Shown: one piece after another, positions 36,001 to 43,122 of the stretch
How positions within the stretch are numbered: position 1 is the first letter of the stretch
How the letters are laid out: every line of letters starts with the position of its first letter
From: Prevotella sp.
Lineage (GTDB): Bacteria; Bacteroidota; Bacteroidia; Bacteroidales; Bacteroidaceae
Length of the DNA: 64,000 nt
NCBI GenBank assembly: GCA_017541365.1
Contig: JAFXZF010000009.1
Coordinates: forward strand, 1 to 64,000
Direction of reading: 5' to 3'
Made by a program: the position numbers and the translations under genes
Notes under the pieces: model-generated
Told to the model about the DNA's origin: nothing
Databases searched by the model: none
Seen by the model: the letters and a program-made list of their open reading frames with translations, nothing else

Positions 36001-37454
36001 GTTGTAGATGCACTGCCACTAGCCGACACTCGGTAACTGCCGTTGGTTCCCTCGTTAGGTATGACAAACTCCGTCACGGCTGTACCATAGGTGTCTGTCA
36101 CCACGGTTTTTGATGTCACCTCCCTGCCATACGTGTCCCGTAAGGTGATTTTTACCTTCTCGCTCACGTTGGGCAGTGTCTCCTTTCCGTTTATTACCGC
36201 ATGGCTTATCACTGTGGCGTGTATCGTCTGCCCACGTCGGTATATCGCCCTGTCGGTATATACATTCATATAGTTGCGCACGCCGCTTGGCTTATCGCAT
36301 GAGTATGATGTCCATATCTCGCTCTTTGGCATGGCATCGTCCTCACCCATGGTGGCATAGTAATATCCCTTTTTCTCAAATACCTGCGCTCCTGTAACTT
36401 CTTTTCCCGTTACGGGGTTTACCACGACGATGTTTTTCTCACCCTTGGGCAGTTTCTGTACTATGACCTTGAGGTCTGTCACATACAGCGTGTCAACTTC
36501 CTTCCTTACCCTACCCTTTTCATCTGATATATATACCGTCCATTTACCAAGTGACAGGGGAGGCACCACAGCTGCAGTATCATTGGCATAGTCCCATTCG
36601 TTCTCTATACTGAACGTCTGTTTTACCTTTCTCTCTCCTCCCTTATTGTTCTTTAGCGTTATTGTCAGGGCATCAATATTCCGTACATCCCTAAAAGCTA
36701 TTCTTACGGTATCCTTGGTTGACAGTATGTTTTTTCTGACAGAAGCCCTGTATTGAGGCTGTATGAGACTTTCTCTCTTATTTTTCAGCGTATTAAGGCA
36801 TTTCCATCCCTTCCACTCTTCCACGGCTTTGTCTATCAGAACTATTTTATTGCCACTGTCCCGCTCTTTGTCAATCGCTTCAACTACCCTGCGCCATGAT
36901 ACCACCTTGTTCTCCTTGCCATAGTATTTTTCGAGTATGTTGGTAGTCTTCACGCCGTGGTCATCCATCAGTATCATCATACTGAGCAGGTCATTACCAA
37001 AGTATCTGCTGTCCTCGCCTTTTACTATGAATGGTGCATACTCTGCAGCTTTATTCTGTTTCCTGTAGATGGCAGAGTCGGGCGATGCGAGCAGAGAGTC
37101 AACCATTGGTATTACTTCACAACCCATAGCCACATCAGCAAGTGTTGCCTCCACACCATGCTGACTGTTGCGCCACATGGTCTGTTTTGCCGCCAGACGT
37201 GCTTTTGCCGCCTTCAACGAGTCGTATGATACCTCCTGCTGCATATACAGTTCCCTCATTATAGCAGCTAACAGATTGCCGTAATTCTGCTCTTTCTCTG
37301 CCTTCTGCTCTATCTTCATGATATACTCGAGTGCAGTCTTGGGCATATCCTTATCCTCGGCATCTCTCACCTTCTTCCATAGCGACGTAAACGATGCTGC
37401 TGATAACATCAGCGTCATCAGTGTCATCAGCATTATGCAAACAAGTCTCTTCAT
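33051..37454 (-). CDS. bacterial alpha-2-macroglobulin family protein, no thioester
   Basis: A 1467-residue secreted or periplasmic protein. After the signal peptide (MKRLVCIMLMTLMTLMLSAA) come MG domains, an MG2 domain with YTDRAIYRRGQTIHATV, a variable Asn/Asp-rich bait-like stretch (about residues 855-885), the A2M signature AFFLPRVQADKNGVATLKFTMPESVTTWKFMALA, and a helical TED-like domain (QLLNLQNADGGFSWYGGM). The thioester CGEQ motif is absent, as in many Bacteroidota members, so it would not trap proteases covalently. The signal peptide contains LMTLMT from a 9-base DNA repeat. Confidence 0.9.
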   Translation of the reverse strand: MKRLVCIMLMTLMTLMLSAASFTSLWKKVRDAEDKDMPKTALEYIMKIEQKAEKEQNYGNLLAAIMRELYMQQEVSYDSLKAAKARLAAKQTMWRNSQHGVEATLADVAMGCEVIPMVDSLLASPDSAIYRKQNKAAEYAPFIVKGEDSRYFGNDLLSMMILMDDHGVKTTNILEKYYGKENKVVSWRRVVEAIDKERDSGNKIVLIDKAVEEWKGWKCLNTLKNKRESLIQPQYRASVRKNILSTKDTVRIAFRDVRNIDALTITLKNNKGGERKVKQTFSIENEWDYANDTAAVVPPLSLGKWTVYISDEKGRVRKEVDTLYVTDLKVIVQKLPKGEKNIVVVNPVTGKEVTGAQVFEKKGYYYATMGEDDAMPKSEIWTSYSCDKPSGVRNYMNVYTDRAIYRRGQTIHATVISHAVINGKETLPNVSEKVKITLRDTYGREVTSKTVVTDTYGTAVTEFVIPNEGTNGSYRVSASGSASTTAYIKVEDYKRPTFDVTLEKEGDEEELGDTAVIRGVVKMYSGVPVANAKVTYQVKRSNAWWIGRLDGETLLKDTLFTDADGIFQARMPLPLPANVDTKWYYCFRYTLSASVTDNGGETHSQSITLTKKNDRPIKPESVEKPEPVTVSSDNFGEKGEVTITLRNEGMTYAHYTLCAGDRTLEKGCIEFADSVTHTLNYTEKYGDGVTFSVAWVKNGRMYDKSVSVKKYLPSKKLSMEWSTFRDKLYPGQTETWTLKVKNPDGTPSNAQLMAVMYDKSLDAIMPFDWRLYDNRRLHLPSMYWNTNRIGQCYFWGAKNLSPLSESVLEFYHIEPEYIFGRYGYYPVGGARYMAGMQFEKGMMLDAAPTMVMAKNARLEESADIAESNAADNDGNDGAQNVEMRSDFNETAFFLPRVQADKNGVATLKFTMPESVTTWKFMALAHDKEMRYALMDSTAITQKKIMVQAKMPRFLRIGDKATISATVANLMEKNQMVTIRFFVKDAETEKTVYKASKKVTTQAGRTAPVVFAYNVEKEGDLLCGFTAEIPGFSDGEQYLIPVLTEEEIKEDTTTIAVNPRKMMMEALPAMTVPKSRNAIALAHAIYANVITAKIKNTPVSAANDNVLVQLLNLQNADGGFSWYGGMRSNGYITIEVLKTLARLNLMCGKQTNTEYMMDRAFVYASKQMEAEMQRMKKYDVRYLSYTALDWLYTLAISNRDGGSAESFFRKMIYEETKGDDMQTKAVAAITLNENGKRKKAAEFAESIKQHTVYREDMGRYFDSYRALYSWCDYKIPTHTMCVEALENVTPNDEQTISEMLRWLVSAKRTQRWDNPVNTVNAIYALYNVKDTTIMSTYTVNPADLKGALKITREVSGIMKVGEKVKVKLTIEADRDYDFVTVTDNRAACLEPVNQLSGFRGGYRWGYYAEMRDSKSIYHFDQMSKGRHVVETEYYVNRTGEYQTGNATVVCEYAPEFRGSVEAITIKTK

Positions 37455-37482
37455 AACTCTCGTGCTTTTTGTCGTTTATTTT

Positions 37483-38634
37483 CTATTCTTTCACCTTCAC
37501 TCTCTGCGTCTTCTCCCGTTCGGCATTACGACGGTTGGTCACCGTCACTATGCTTTGTGCCAAGGCAATAAATGCCTGACCTGTCGGTGAAGCAACATCA
37601 AGCGCAGCAGGCGTTCCGCTGTCACCATTCTCACAGATATCCTGCACCACAGGAATCTGTGCCAGCAATGGCACGTTCATCTCCTCTGCCAGTTGCTTAC
37701 ATCCCTCTTTGCCAAAGATATAGTATTTCTCATCAGGATGCCTCTCAGGAGTAAACCATGCCATATTCTCCACCAGTCCCAATATAGGCACATTCACCTT
37801 ATCGTTGGTGTACATATCTATGCCCTTGCGCGCATCAGCAAGTGCCACCTGCTGCGGCGTGCTCACTATCACGGCACCCGTTATGGCGAGCGTCTGGAGC
37901 AATGACAGGTGTATGTCGGAGGTGCCCGGAGGAGTGTCCAAAATCAAATAGTCCAGTTCTCCCCAGTCGGCATCGGCTATGAGTTGCTTCAGGGCGCTGC
38001 ATGCCATACCTCCGCGCCATAACGTGGCAGTGTCCTTATTCACAAAGAAACCTATAGAGAGGAGTTTCACGCCATACTGCTCCACAGGCATTATAAGTTG
38101 TCTGCCATCTTTCTCTATGGCATACGGACGGGCATCCTCCAACTGAAACATCTTTGGCATCGACGGACCAAAGATATCAGTGTCAAGAAGTCCAACACTA
38201 TAACCAAGTCGGGCAAGTGATATGGCAAGATTGGCACTCACCGTGCTCTTGCCCACTCCTCCCTTGCCAGAACTGACAGCTATGATGTTCTTTACGTCTG
38301 GCAACAGTTTGTCATCCTCTGAACGTGGTGCTGACTTATATTCCGTCTTTATGTTGACCTCTACACTGTCTGTATCATTAGGAAAAGTTTTTTTTACATG
38401 ATACTTTATAGCTGCCTCAGTTGCCTTCAACGTTGATTTAAGAAATGGATCTGTTTCACGAGGAAACAGCAGAGTTACCTCCACATTCCATTTCTCCACC
38501 TCCCCTTGGGGAGACAAAGAGGGGGTCACTACAGGCTGATCAGCAAGCATGTCGCTCTCTATTATATTCTTCTTCGTACCAGCATACATCACCGTTGCCA
38601 GTGCGTCGATTATTATCTTAGGATACAGTGTCAT
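37483..38634 (-). CDS. Mrp/NBP35-family iron-sulfur carrier ATPase
   Basis: A 383-residue protein. The N terminus is a MIP18 (DUF59) domain starting MTLYPKIIIDALATVMYAGT; the ATPase part has the deviant Walker A SSGKGGVGKST (about 120-130), DTDIFGPSMPKMF and LDTPPGTSDIHLSLLQ. Mrp proteins bind and pass on 4Fe-4S clusters. Within the MIP18 domain, residues about 37-50 (VVTPSLSPQGEVEKW) are encoded by a palindrome-containing stretch (CTCCCCTTGGGGAG near 38500) that looks like an insertion. It starts 6 bases after xseB. Confidence 0.93.
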   Translation of the reverse strand: MTLYPKIIIDALATVMYAGTKKNIIESDMLADQPVVTPSLSPQGEVEKWNVEVTLLFPRETDPFLKSTLKATEAAIKYHVKKTFPNDTDSVEVNIKTEYKSAPRSEDDKLLPDVKNIIAVSSGKGGVGKSTVSANLAISLARLGYSVGLLDTDIFGPSMPKMFQLEDARPYAIEKDGRQLIMPVEQYGVKLLSIGFFVNKDTATLWRGGMACSALKQLIADADWGELDYLILDTPPGTSDIHLSLLQTLAITGAVIVSTPQQVALADARKGIDMYTNDKVNVPILGLVENMAWFTPERHPDEKYYIFGKEGCKQLAEEMNVPLLAQIPVVQDICENGDSGTPAALDVASPTGQAFIALAQSIVTVTNRRNAEREKTQRVKVKE

Positions 38635-38640
38635 ATAGTT

Positions 38641-38832
38641 CTAATTCGCCAATTTGTTAATCTCTTCCTCCGTCTTGAGAAGTTTATTCCTACACATCTG
38701 CACGAGCTGCCTTGCTTCCTTAAGCTGCGCCACAAGGGAGTCTATGCCCGTCTTGCCACTCTCCATCTGGGTTACTATTTCCTCCAGACGCTTCATAGCA
38801 TCATCATAGCTTATTACTTTCTCATTATCCAT
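38641..38832 (-). CDS. xseB: exodeoxyribonuclease VII small subunit
   Basis: A 63-residue helical protein, MDNEKVISYDDAMKRLEEIVTQMESGKTGID, typical XseB length and pattern (YxxAxxRLExIVxxxExG). It binds XseA to form the nuclease that degrades single-stranded DNA. No xseA is adjacent in this window, which is unusual. It lies between yihY and mrp. Confidence 0.9.
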   Translation of the reverse strand: MDNEKVISYDDAMKRLEEIVTQMESGKTGIDSLVAQLKEARQLVQMCRNKLLKTEEEINKLAN

Positions 38833-38871
38833 AGTTATCGATCGTTATTGTTTTACTCTAATTGTCCTACC

Positions 38872-40005
38872 CTACTCCACAGGTTGCAACTGTGCGAGCT
38901 GTTGCTGGAGGTGTAATTTTGACATTCGGCTGACATCCTGCGATGGTAGGAAACGCGAATTGGCTCCCTTCTCATCGTATGTCATCTCGGCAAGATACTC
39001 TACACGTTGCATGTCGTAAAGCAGTTCCCTCACAATGCGCATGGGTTTGCCCACCTTGCTCTTTATCTCCATATCAGTGTAGGGACGACCTCCATCACGG
39101 AAATTGTCGATAACGAGCTGCATGATGTCCCACGAGATGTCAACACGCTCCTGAAAACTCAGGTTCTGAAAAGAAGTAGTCAGAAAATCGTCGGCATTCT
39201 GACGGCAGTAGCTTAGTTCAGCTCCGCAAAGACAGATGATCCATGATGTCTGCAACCAAAGCAAGAAGAAGGGGATGATGGCAAAGGAACCATACACAGC
39301 ATTGTAGTTGGATATCCATATCTGGGAGTTGATGTATATAAGCTGGAAAATCTGCATGCACACACCAGCAAGGATGCCAGGCCATAAGGCGCTCCTAAGT
39401 TCCACCTTCGTATTAGGCATAAAGACATAGAGGCCTATAAAGGCTACAGACCACAGCAGGTATGGTGACAACTCAATAAAGAATGACATTAGTGGACCTA
39501 TCACTACAATGTCACCCACCTGATGATTGAGAGCGGTGACTGCGATGCTGAGACCAGAACTTATTACTATCACTATGGGTAGGAAGAACAACAGTGATAC
39601 GTAGTCAGTAACTGTACGGAAGAGGCTTCGCTGACGTTTCACTTGCCAGATATCATTGAATGCCATCTCAATGTTTGAAATAAGCATGAGTACCGTCCAC
39701 AGCATGAAGATAAGTCCTATACCGAGAAATAGCCCCTTCTTGGTGTGTACGAGATATGAATTAACAAACCCTATGATGGTATTGGCTGCATCGGGCTGTG
39801 ACGACAGCGAATTGCGAAACCACTCTTCTATATACATAGAGTAGCCGAAACCACGGGCTATAGCAAACACCACCGCCATGATGGGCACGAAAGCCAACAG
39901 TGTGGAATAGGTAAGGTTTGTTGCCGTACCCATCACCCTCTTGGCACTGATATCCTGCCACAAGGTTTGCAGATATACTATTAATTGACAGTTGATAGTT
40001 GACAA
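38872..40005 (-). CDS. YihY/BrkB-family inner-membrane protein
   Basis: A protein of up to 377 residues with six membrane helices in residues about 30-265: TYSTLLAFVPIMAVVFAIARGFGY, LGIGLIFMLWTVLMLISNIEMAFNDIW, and ALWPGILAGVCMQIFQLIYI. Family function is uncertain; the old name ribonuclease BN is wrong for it. The C-terminal 100 residues are soluble and resemble a winged helix. The start is unclear: the longest frame opens at a TTG at 40005 inside a heptamer repeat (TTGACAG/TTGATAG), and TTG or ATG codons at residues 15 and 25 are alternatives. Confidence 0.85.
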   Translation of the reverse strand: MSTINCQLIVYLQTLWQDISAKRVMGTATNLTYSTLLAFVPIMAVVFAIARGFGYSMYIEEWFRNSLSSQPDAANTIIGFVNSYLVHTKKGLFLGIGLIFMLWTVLMLISNIEMAFNDIWQVKRQRSLFRTVTDYVSLLFFLPIVIVISSGLSIAVTALNHQVGDIVVIGPLMSFFIELSPYLLWSVAFIGLYVFMPNTKVELRSALWPGILAGVCMQIFQLIYINSQIWISNYNAVYGSFAIIPFFLLWLQTSWIICLCGAELSYCRQNADDFLTTSFQNLSFQERVDISWDIMQLVIDNFRDGGRPYTDMEIKSKVGKPMRIVRELLYDMQRVEYLAEMTYDEKGANSRFLPSQDVSRMSKLHLQQQLAQLQPVE

Positions 40006-40028
40006 TTGATAATTTTCAGTTAATAGTT
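39978..40028. repeat. heptamer repeats at the yihY start
   Basis: TTGACAG, TTGATAG, TTGACAA, TTGATAA and then GTTAATA, GTTAATA on the plus strand, all with 7-base spacing, overlap the first codons of yihY. Confidence 0.8.
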
Positions 40029-40092
40029 AATAGACCCTCTATATCTCCCTCAAAGGGAAACTTATTTATTGACATGTTGAAAATATAAAAAA

Positions 40093-40464
40093 AGCAGTGC
40101 TCCTATAAGCCGGGTTCTGTAGCCATCTGTGAGATGGTGCTCTATCATTTATCTACTCCGTATGTCACCATACGGCTCTAGCATTCTACCCTCCATCGTA
40201 AGCAAACTTTCGGGCGGGTCGCCCTATCATGACGATGGTTTACTTGAACTTGCAGCCCCCAGTCGGCACAGCACACCTGTCACCAAGTGCCTGGTGGTCT
40301 CTTACACCACCTTCTCACCCTTACCCCCTAAAAGAGGCGGTTATTTTCTTCTGCCTGAAGCTAATCATCACTGACTACTTGTATTTTCGCAAGTGGGGTA
40401 CCCTACGCTGCCCGGACTTTCCTCTCGTGTGTGTGTCACACCAGCGATAGAGCCGGAGCACTGC
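40093..40464 (-). ncRNA. rnpB: RNase P RNA
   Basis: The catalytic RNA that matures tRNA 5' ends. On the minus strand it begins GCAGTGCTCCGGC and ends with the matching GGAGCACTGC, forming helix P1. Conserved core segments are GAGGAAAGTCCGGGCA near the 5' end, AGAGACCACCAG in the middle and ACAGAACCCGGCTTATAGG near the 3' end. The 3' strand of P1 is followed by seven T, which can serve as terminator. No consensus promoter is visible in the 36 bases between it and thrC; those bases are ACTATAG nonamers, so it may be transcribed with the thr operon or from a degenerate promoter. Confidence 0.95.
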
Positions 40465-40499
40465 TTTTTTTTCTATAGATACTATAGTCACTATAGGAA

Positions 40500-41804
40500 C
40501 TATTGTCCCATCAAGTAAGCTTTAAAGTCCTCAAACTCCTTGCTCATATCGATACTCTGCTTGGTGCCCTTCATAAACTCCTGCAGGCGCTGTGGTATAT
40601 CGATATCTATGGAGAGTATATCATCAACCTTCTCCTTAAACTTAGCAGGATGGGCTGTTTCACAGAATACTCCTACCTCTCCAGGCTCGAGGAGGTCCTT
40701 GAGTGCCTGATATCCACATGCTCCATGAGGATCGAGCACATATCCTGTCTCAGCGTAACACTCGCGCATGGTCTGCCTTATCGCATCATCTTTGTACGTA
40801 GCACCACCGATAAGTGCTGTGATAGTCTTGTGGTCGCCCTTGTAAAGGTCATATACGCGTGCAAAGTTTGACGGATCACCCACATCCATAGCGTTGGCAA
40901 GGGTGGCTACCGACGGCTGTGGGTTGTACTCGCCCGTTTTGAGGTAGTTGTAGAATATGTCGTTGGCATTGTTGGCAGCGATGAAACGCTTTATAGGCAG
41001 TCCCATCTGATGACCAAACAGTGCCGAACAGATATTGCCAAAGTTACCACTGGGCACGCACATCACAAGGTTTGATGCGAGCCCCTTCTCCTTCATGCGG
41101 GCATAGGCATTGAAATAATAGAATGCCTGTGGCAGAAAACGTGCCACATTGATAGAGTTAGCTGAGGTGAGCTTCATGTGGGCATTGAGTTCTGCATCCA
41201 TAAAGGCAGACTTGACCAGTGCCTGACAGTCATCAAACACACCATCGACCTCTATGGCAGTGATATTCTTGCCCAACGTAGTAAACTGACACTCCTGTAT
41301 GGGGCTCACCTTACCTTTAGGATAAAGTACATACACATGGATACCATCAACTCCAAGGAAACCGTTGGCCACTGCCGAACCAGTGTCGCCTGATGTTGCT
41401 ACGAGCACATTTACCTGACTGCCATTACCCTCCTTCTTAAGGAAGTACTGCAACAGTCTTGCCATAAACCTTGCACCAACATCCTTGAAGGCCAGTGTAG
41501 GACCGTGAAACAGTTCCAGCGAGTAGATATTGTCCGTCACAGGCACAACAGGACAATCGAACGCCAGCGTGTCATATACTATCTTTTTCAGGGCATCAGC
41601 CTCCACATCTTCTCCGAAAAAGGCATCAGCCACAGTATAGGCTATCTCCTGAAACGACATCTTATCGATATTGTCGAAAAACTCCTTCGACAATGGTTTG
41701 ATACGCTCAGGCATATATAGTCCTCTGTCCTCTGCCAAACCCTTTACCACTGCCTTCTCAAGGGTAGCAAGGGGTGCTTTCTTGTTTGTTGAATAATATA
41801 ACAT
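40500..41804 (-). CDS. thrC: threonine synthase
   Basis: A 434-residue PLP enzyme turning O-phosphohomoserine into threonine. ATG at 41804 gives MLYYSTNKKAPLATLEKAV and RGLYMPE, the usual N terminus. FHGPTLAFKDVGARFMA holds the cofactor Lys, and ATSGDTGSAVANGF the phosphate loop. A frame opening at 41870 is translated from CTATAGTGA nonamers and is rejected. It is the third gene of a thrA / kinase / thrC operon. Confidence 0.95.
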   Translation of the reverse strand: MLYYSTNKKAPLATLEKAVVKGLAEDRGLYMPERIKPLSKEFFDNIDKMSFQEIAYTVADAFFGEDVEADALKKIVYDTLAFDCPVVPVTDNIYSLELFHGPTLAFKDVGARFMARLLQYFLKKEGNGSQVNVLVATSGDTGSAVANGFLGVDGIHVYVLYPKGKVSPIQECQFTTLGKNITAIEVDGVFDDCQALVKSAFMDAELNAHMKLTSANSINVARFLPQAFYYFNAYARMKEKGLASNLVMCVPSGNFGNICSALFGHQMGLPIKRFIAANNANDIFYNYLKTGEYNPQPSVATLANAMDVGDPSNFARVYDLYKGDHKTITALIGGATYKDDAIRQTMRECYAETGYVLDPHGACGYQALKDLLEPGEVGVFCETAHPAKFKEKVDDILSIDIDIPQRLQEFMKGTKQSIDMSKEFEDFKAYLMGQ

Positions 41805-41837
41805 CGTTTTATTTGCTTTTTTGTTTTCTTTTTTTAT

Positions 41838-41876
41838 AAATACTATAGTCACTATAGCTACTATAGCCACTATCTC
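41838..41876. repeat. nonamer tandem repeat upstream of thrC
   Basis: ACTATAGTC, ACTATAGCT, ACTATAGCC follow each other with a 9-base period between the kinase-like gene and thrC. The same class occurs just after thrC at 40472-40502. Confidence 0.8.
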
Positions 41877-43121
41877 TTATACCTTCATCAGCGTCTGCAT
41901 AAACTCCTGTAGGCGCAGTATGCCATATCCTCCGCCCACACAGGTGTACTCATCATAACTCTGTACCTCATCAGGCTCTATGCCTGGATAGTATATGATA
42001 AACGGTACAGGTTCTCCTACGTGCACACGCATCTCCACTGGTGTATAGTGATCAGGGAGCACAGCTATGCACACTGGTTCCTGCCACTTGCTCACCTCCT
42101 CGTATATGGGGCCTATCATGCGTGAGTCGAGATTTTCTATCGTCTTTACCTTCAGTTCCACGTCACCATCATGACCAGCCTCATCGCTTGCCTCCACATG
42201 GAGAAATACAAAGTCTTTCTCCTTCAGGTTGCGCAGTGCTGCCTGCGTCTTACCCTCATAGTTGGTATCCCACAGTCCAGTTGCTCCAGGCACCTTCACA
42301 ATGTCGAGTCCTGCATATTTTCCTATACCCTGTATCAGGTCCACAGCACTTACTACGGCACCCGTCTTTACCTGTGGATACATCTGCATTAGCGTTTGCA
42401 TGGCAGGACGGTAACCACCACTCCACGGCCATATAATATTGGCAAGATCCTCCCCACGTTGCTTGCGTCCGATATTAAGTGGTGCATTAGCCAAAACCTC
42501 TATCGACCTAAGTATTAAATCATTAATAAGGTCAGCCGTTTGCCGTGGAGTCATTCTGCCATCCTCCTTCAAGTCTGACATACCCTCCTCAGGCTTCACC
42601 AACAAGGGGCGCCATTGTTCGTTGGGATGATCATGAGGCGGAGCACATACGATATGCTTCGAGCCACCCTTTATGATGAGCAGATGGCGATACTGTATTC
42701 CGCATATCCATTTCACCTTATCAGTACCCATCTTCTCATTCAGCAAGTCTATTAGCTGACGAGCATCCTCTGTCTGCAGATTACCTCCGTTATGAGTCTT
42801 TATGGTGCCATCGTCTCTGACACATATTATGTTACAGCGCAGTGCGAGGTCGAGGGGGTCCATGTCGTAACCTATCGAAGCAGCTTCAAGGGGCCCCCTA
42901 CCCTCATATACGCTGTCGAGGTCATAACCCAGGATAGCTGTGTTAGCGACCTCCGAACCTGGCATGTAGCCATCTGGCACAGTGACAAGTCTTCCTGTAC
43001 GGCCTTTCTTTGCCAGCAAGTCCATATATGGCGTCTTGGCACATTGCAGTGGCGTCTTGCCACCGAGTCTTTCTATTGGGTTGTCGGCCATGCCGTCACC
43101 CAGTATTATTATCGTTTTCAT
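41877..43121 (-). CDS. phosphoglycerate-mutase-like protein, probable homoserine kinase
   Basis: A 414-residue member of the alkaline phosphatase superfamily (archaeal-type cofactor-independent phosphoglycerate mutase, COG3635): MKTIIILGDGMADNPIERLGGKTPLQ, CAKTPYMDLLAKKGRTG and HVEASDEAGHDGD with metal ligands. It sits exactly where homoserine kinase thrB is expected, between thrA (1 base away) and thrC. No canonical thrB is seen. As I recall, genetic work in Bacteroides assigned homoserine kinase activity to this family; applied here, that is inference from position and family. Confidence 0.85.
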   Translation of the reverse strand: MKTIIILGDGMADNPIERLGGKTPLQCAKTPYMDLLAKKGRTGRLVTVPDGYMPGSEVANTAILGYDLDSVYEGRGPLEAASIGYDMDPLDLALRCNIICVRDDGTIKTHNGGNLQTEDARQLIDLLNEKMGTDKVKWICGIQYRHLLIIKGGSKHIVCAPPHDHPNEQWRPLLVKPEEGMSDLKEDGRMTPRQTADLINDLILRSIEVLANAPLNIGRKQRGEDLANIIWPWSGGYRPAMQTLMQMYPQVKTGAVVSAVDLIQGIGKYAGLDIVKVPGATGLWDTNYEGKTQAALRNLKEKDFVFLHVEASDEAGHDGDVELKVKTIENLDSRMIGPIYEEVSKWQEPVCIAVLPDHYTPVEMRVHVGEPVPFIIYYPGIEPDEVQSYDEYTCVGGGYGILRLQEFMQTLMKV

Positions 43122-43122
43122 A

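Noticed and set aside
40129..40450. Small open frames within the RNase P RNA region
   Set aside because: The sequence is explained by rnpB on the minus strand, with conserved core motifs.
41805..41870. Extended start of threonine synthase
   Set aside because: The added residues are a translation of ACTATAG nonamers; MLYYSTN is the normal start.
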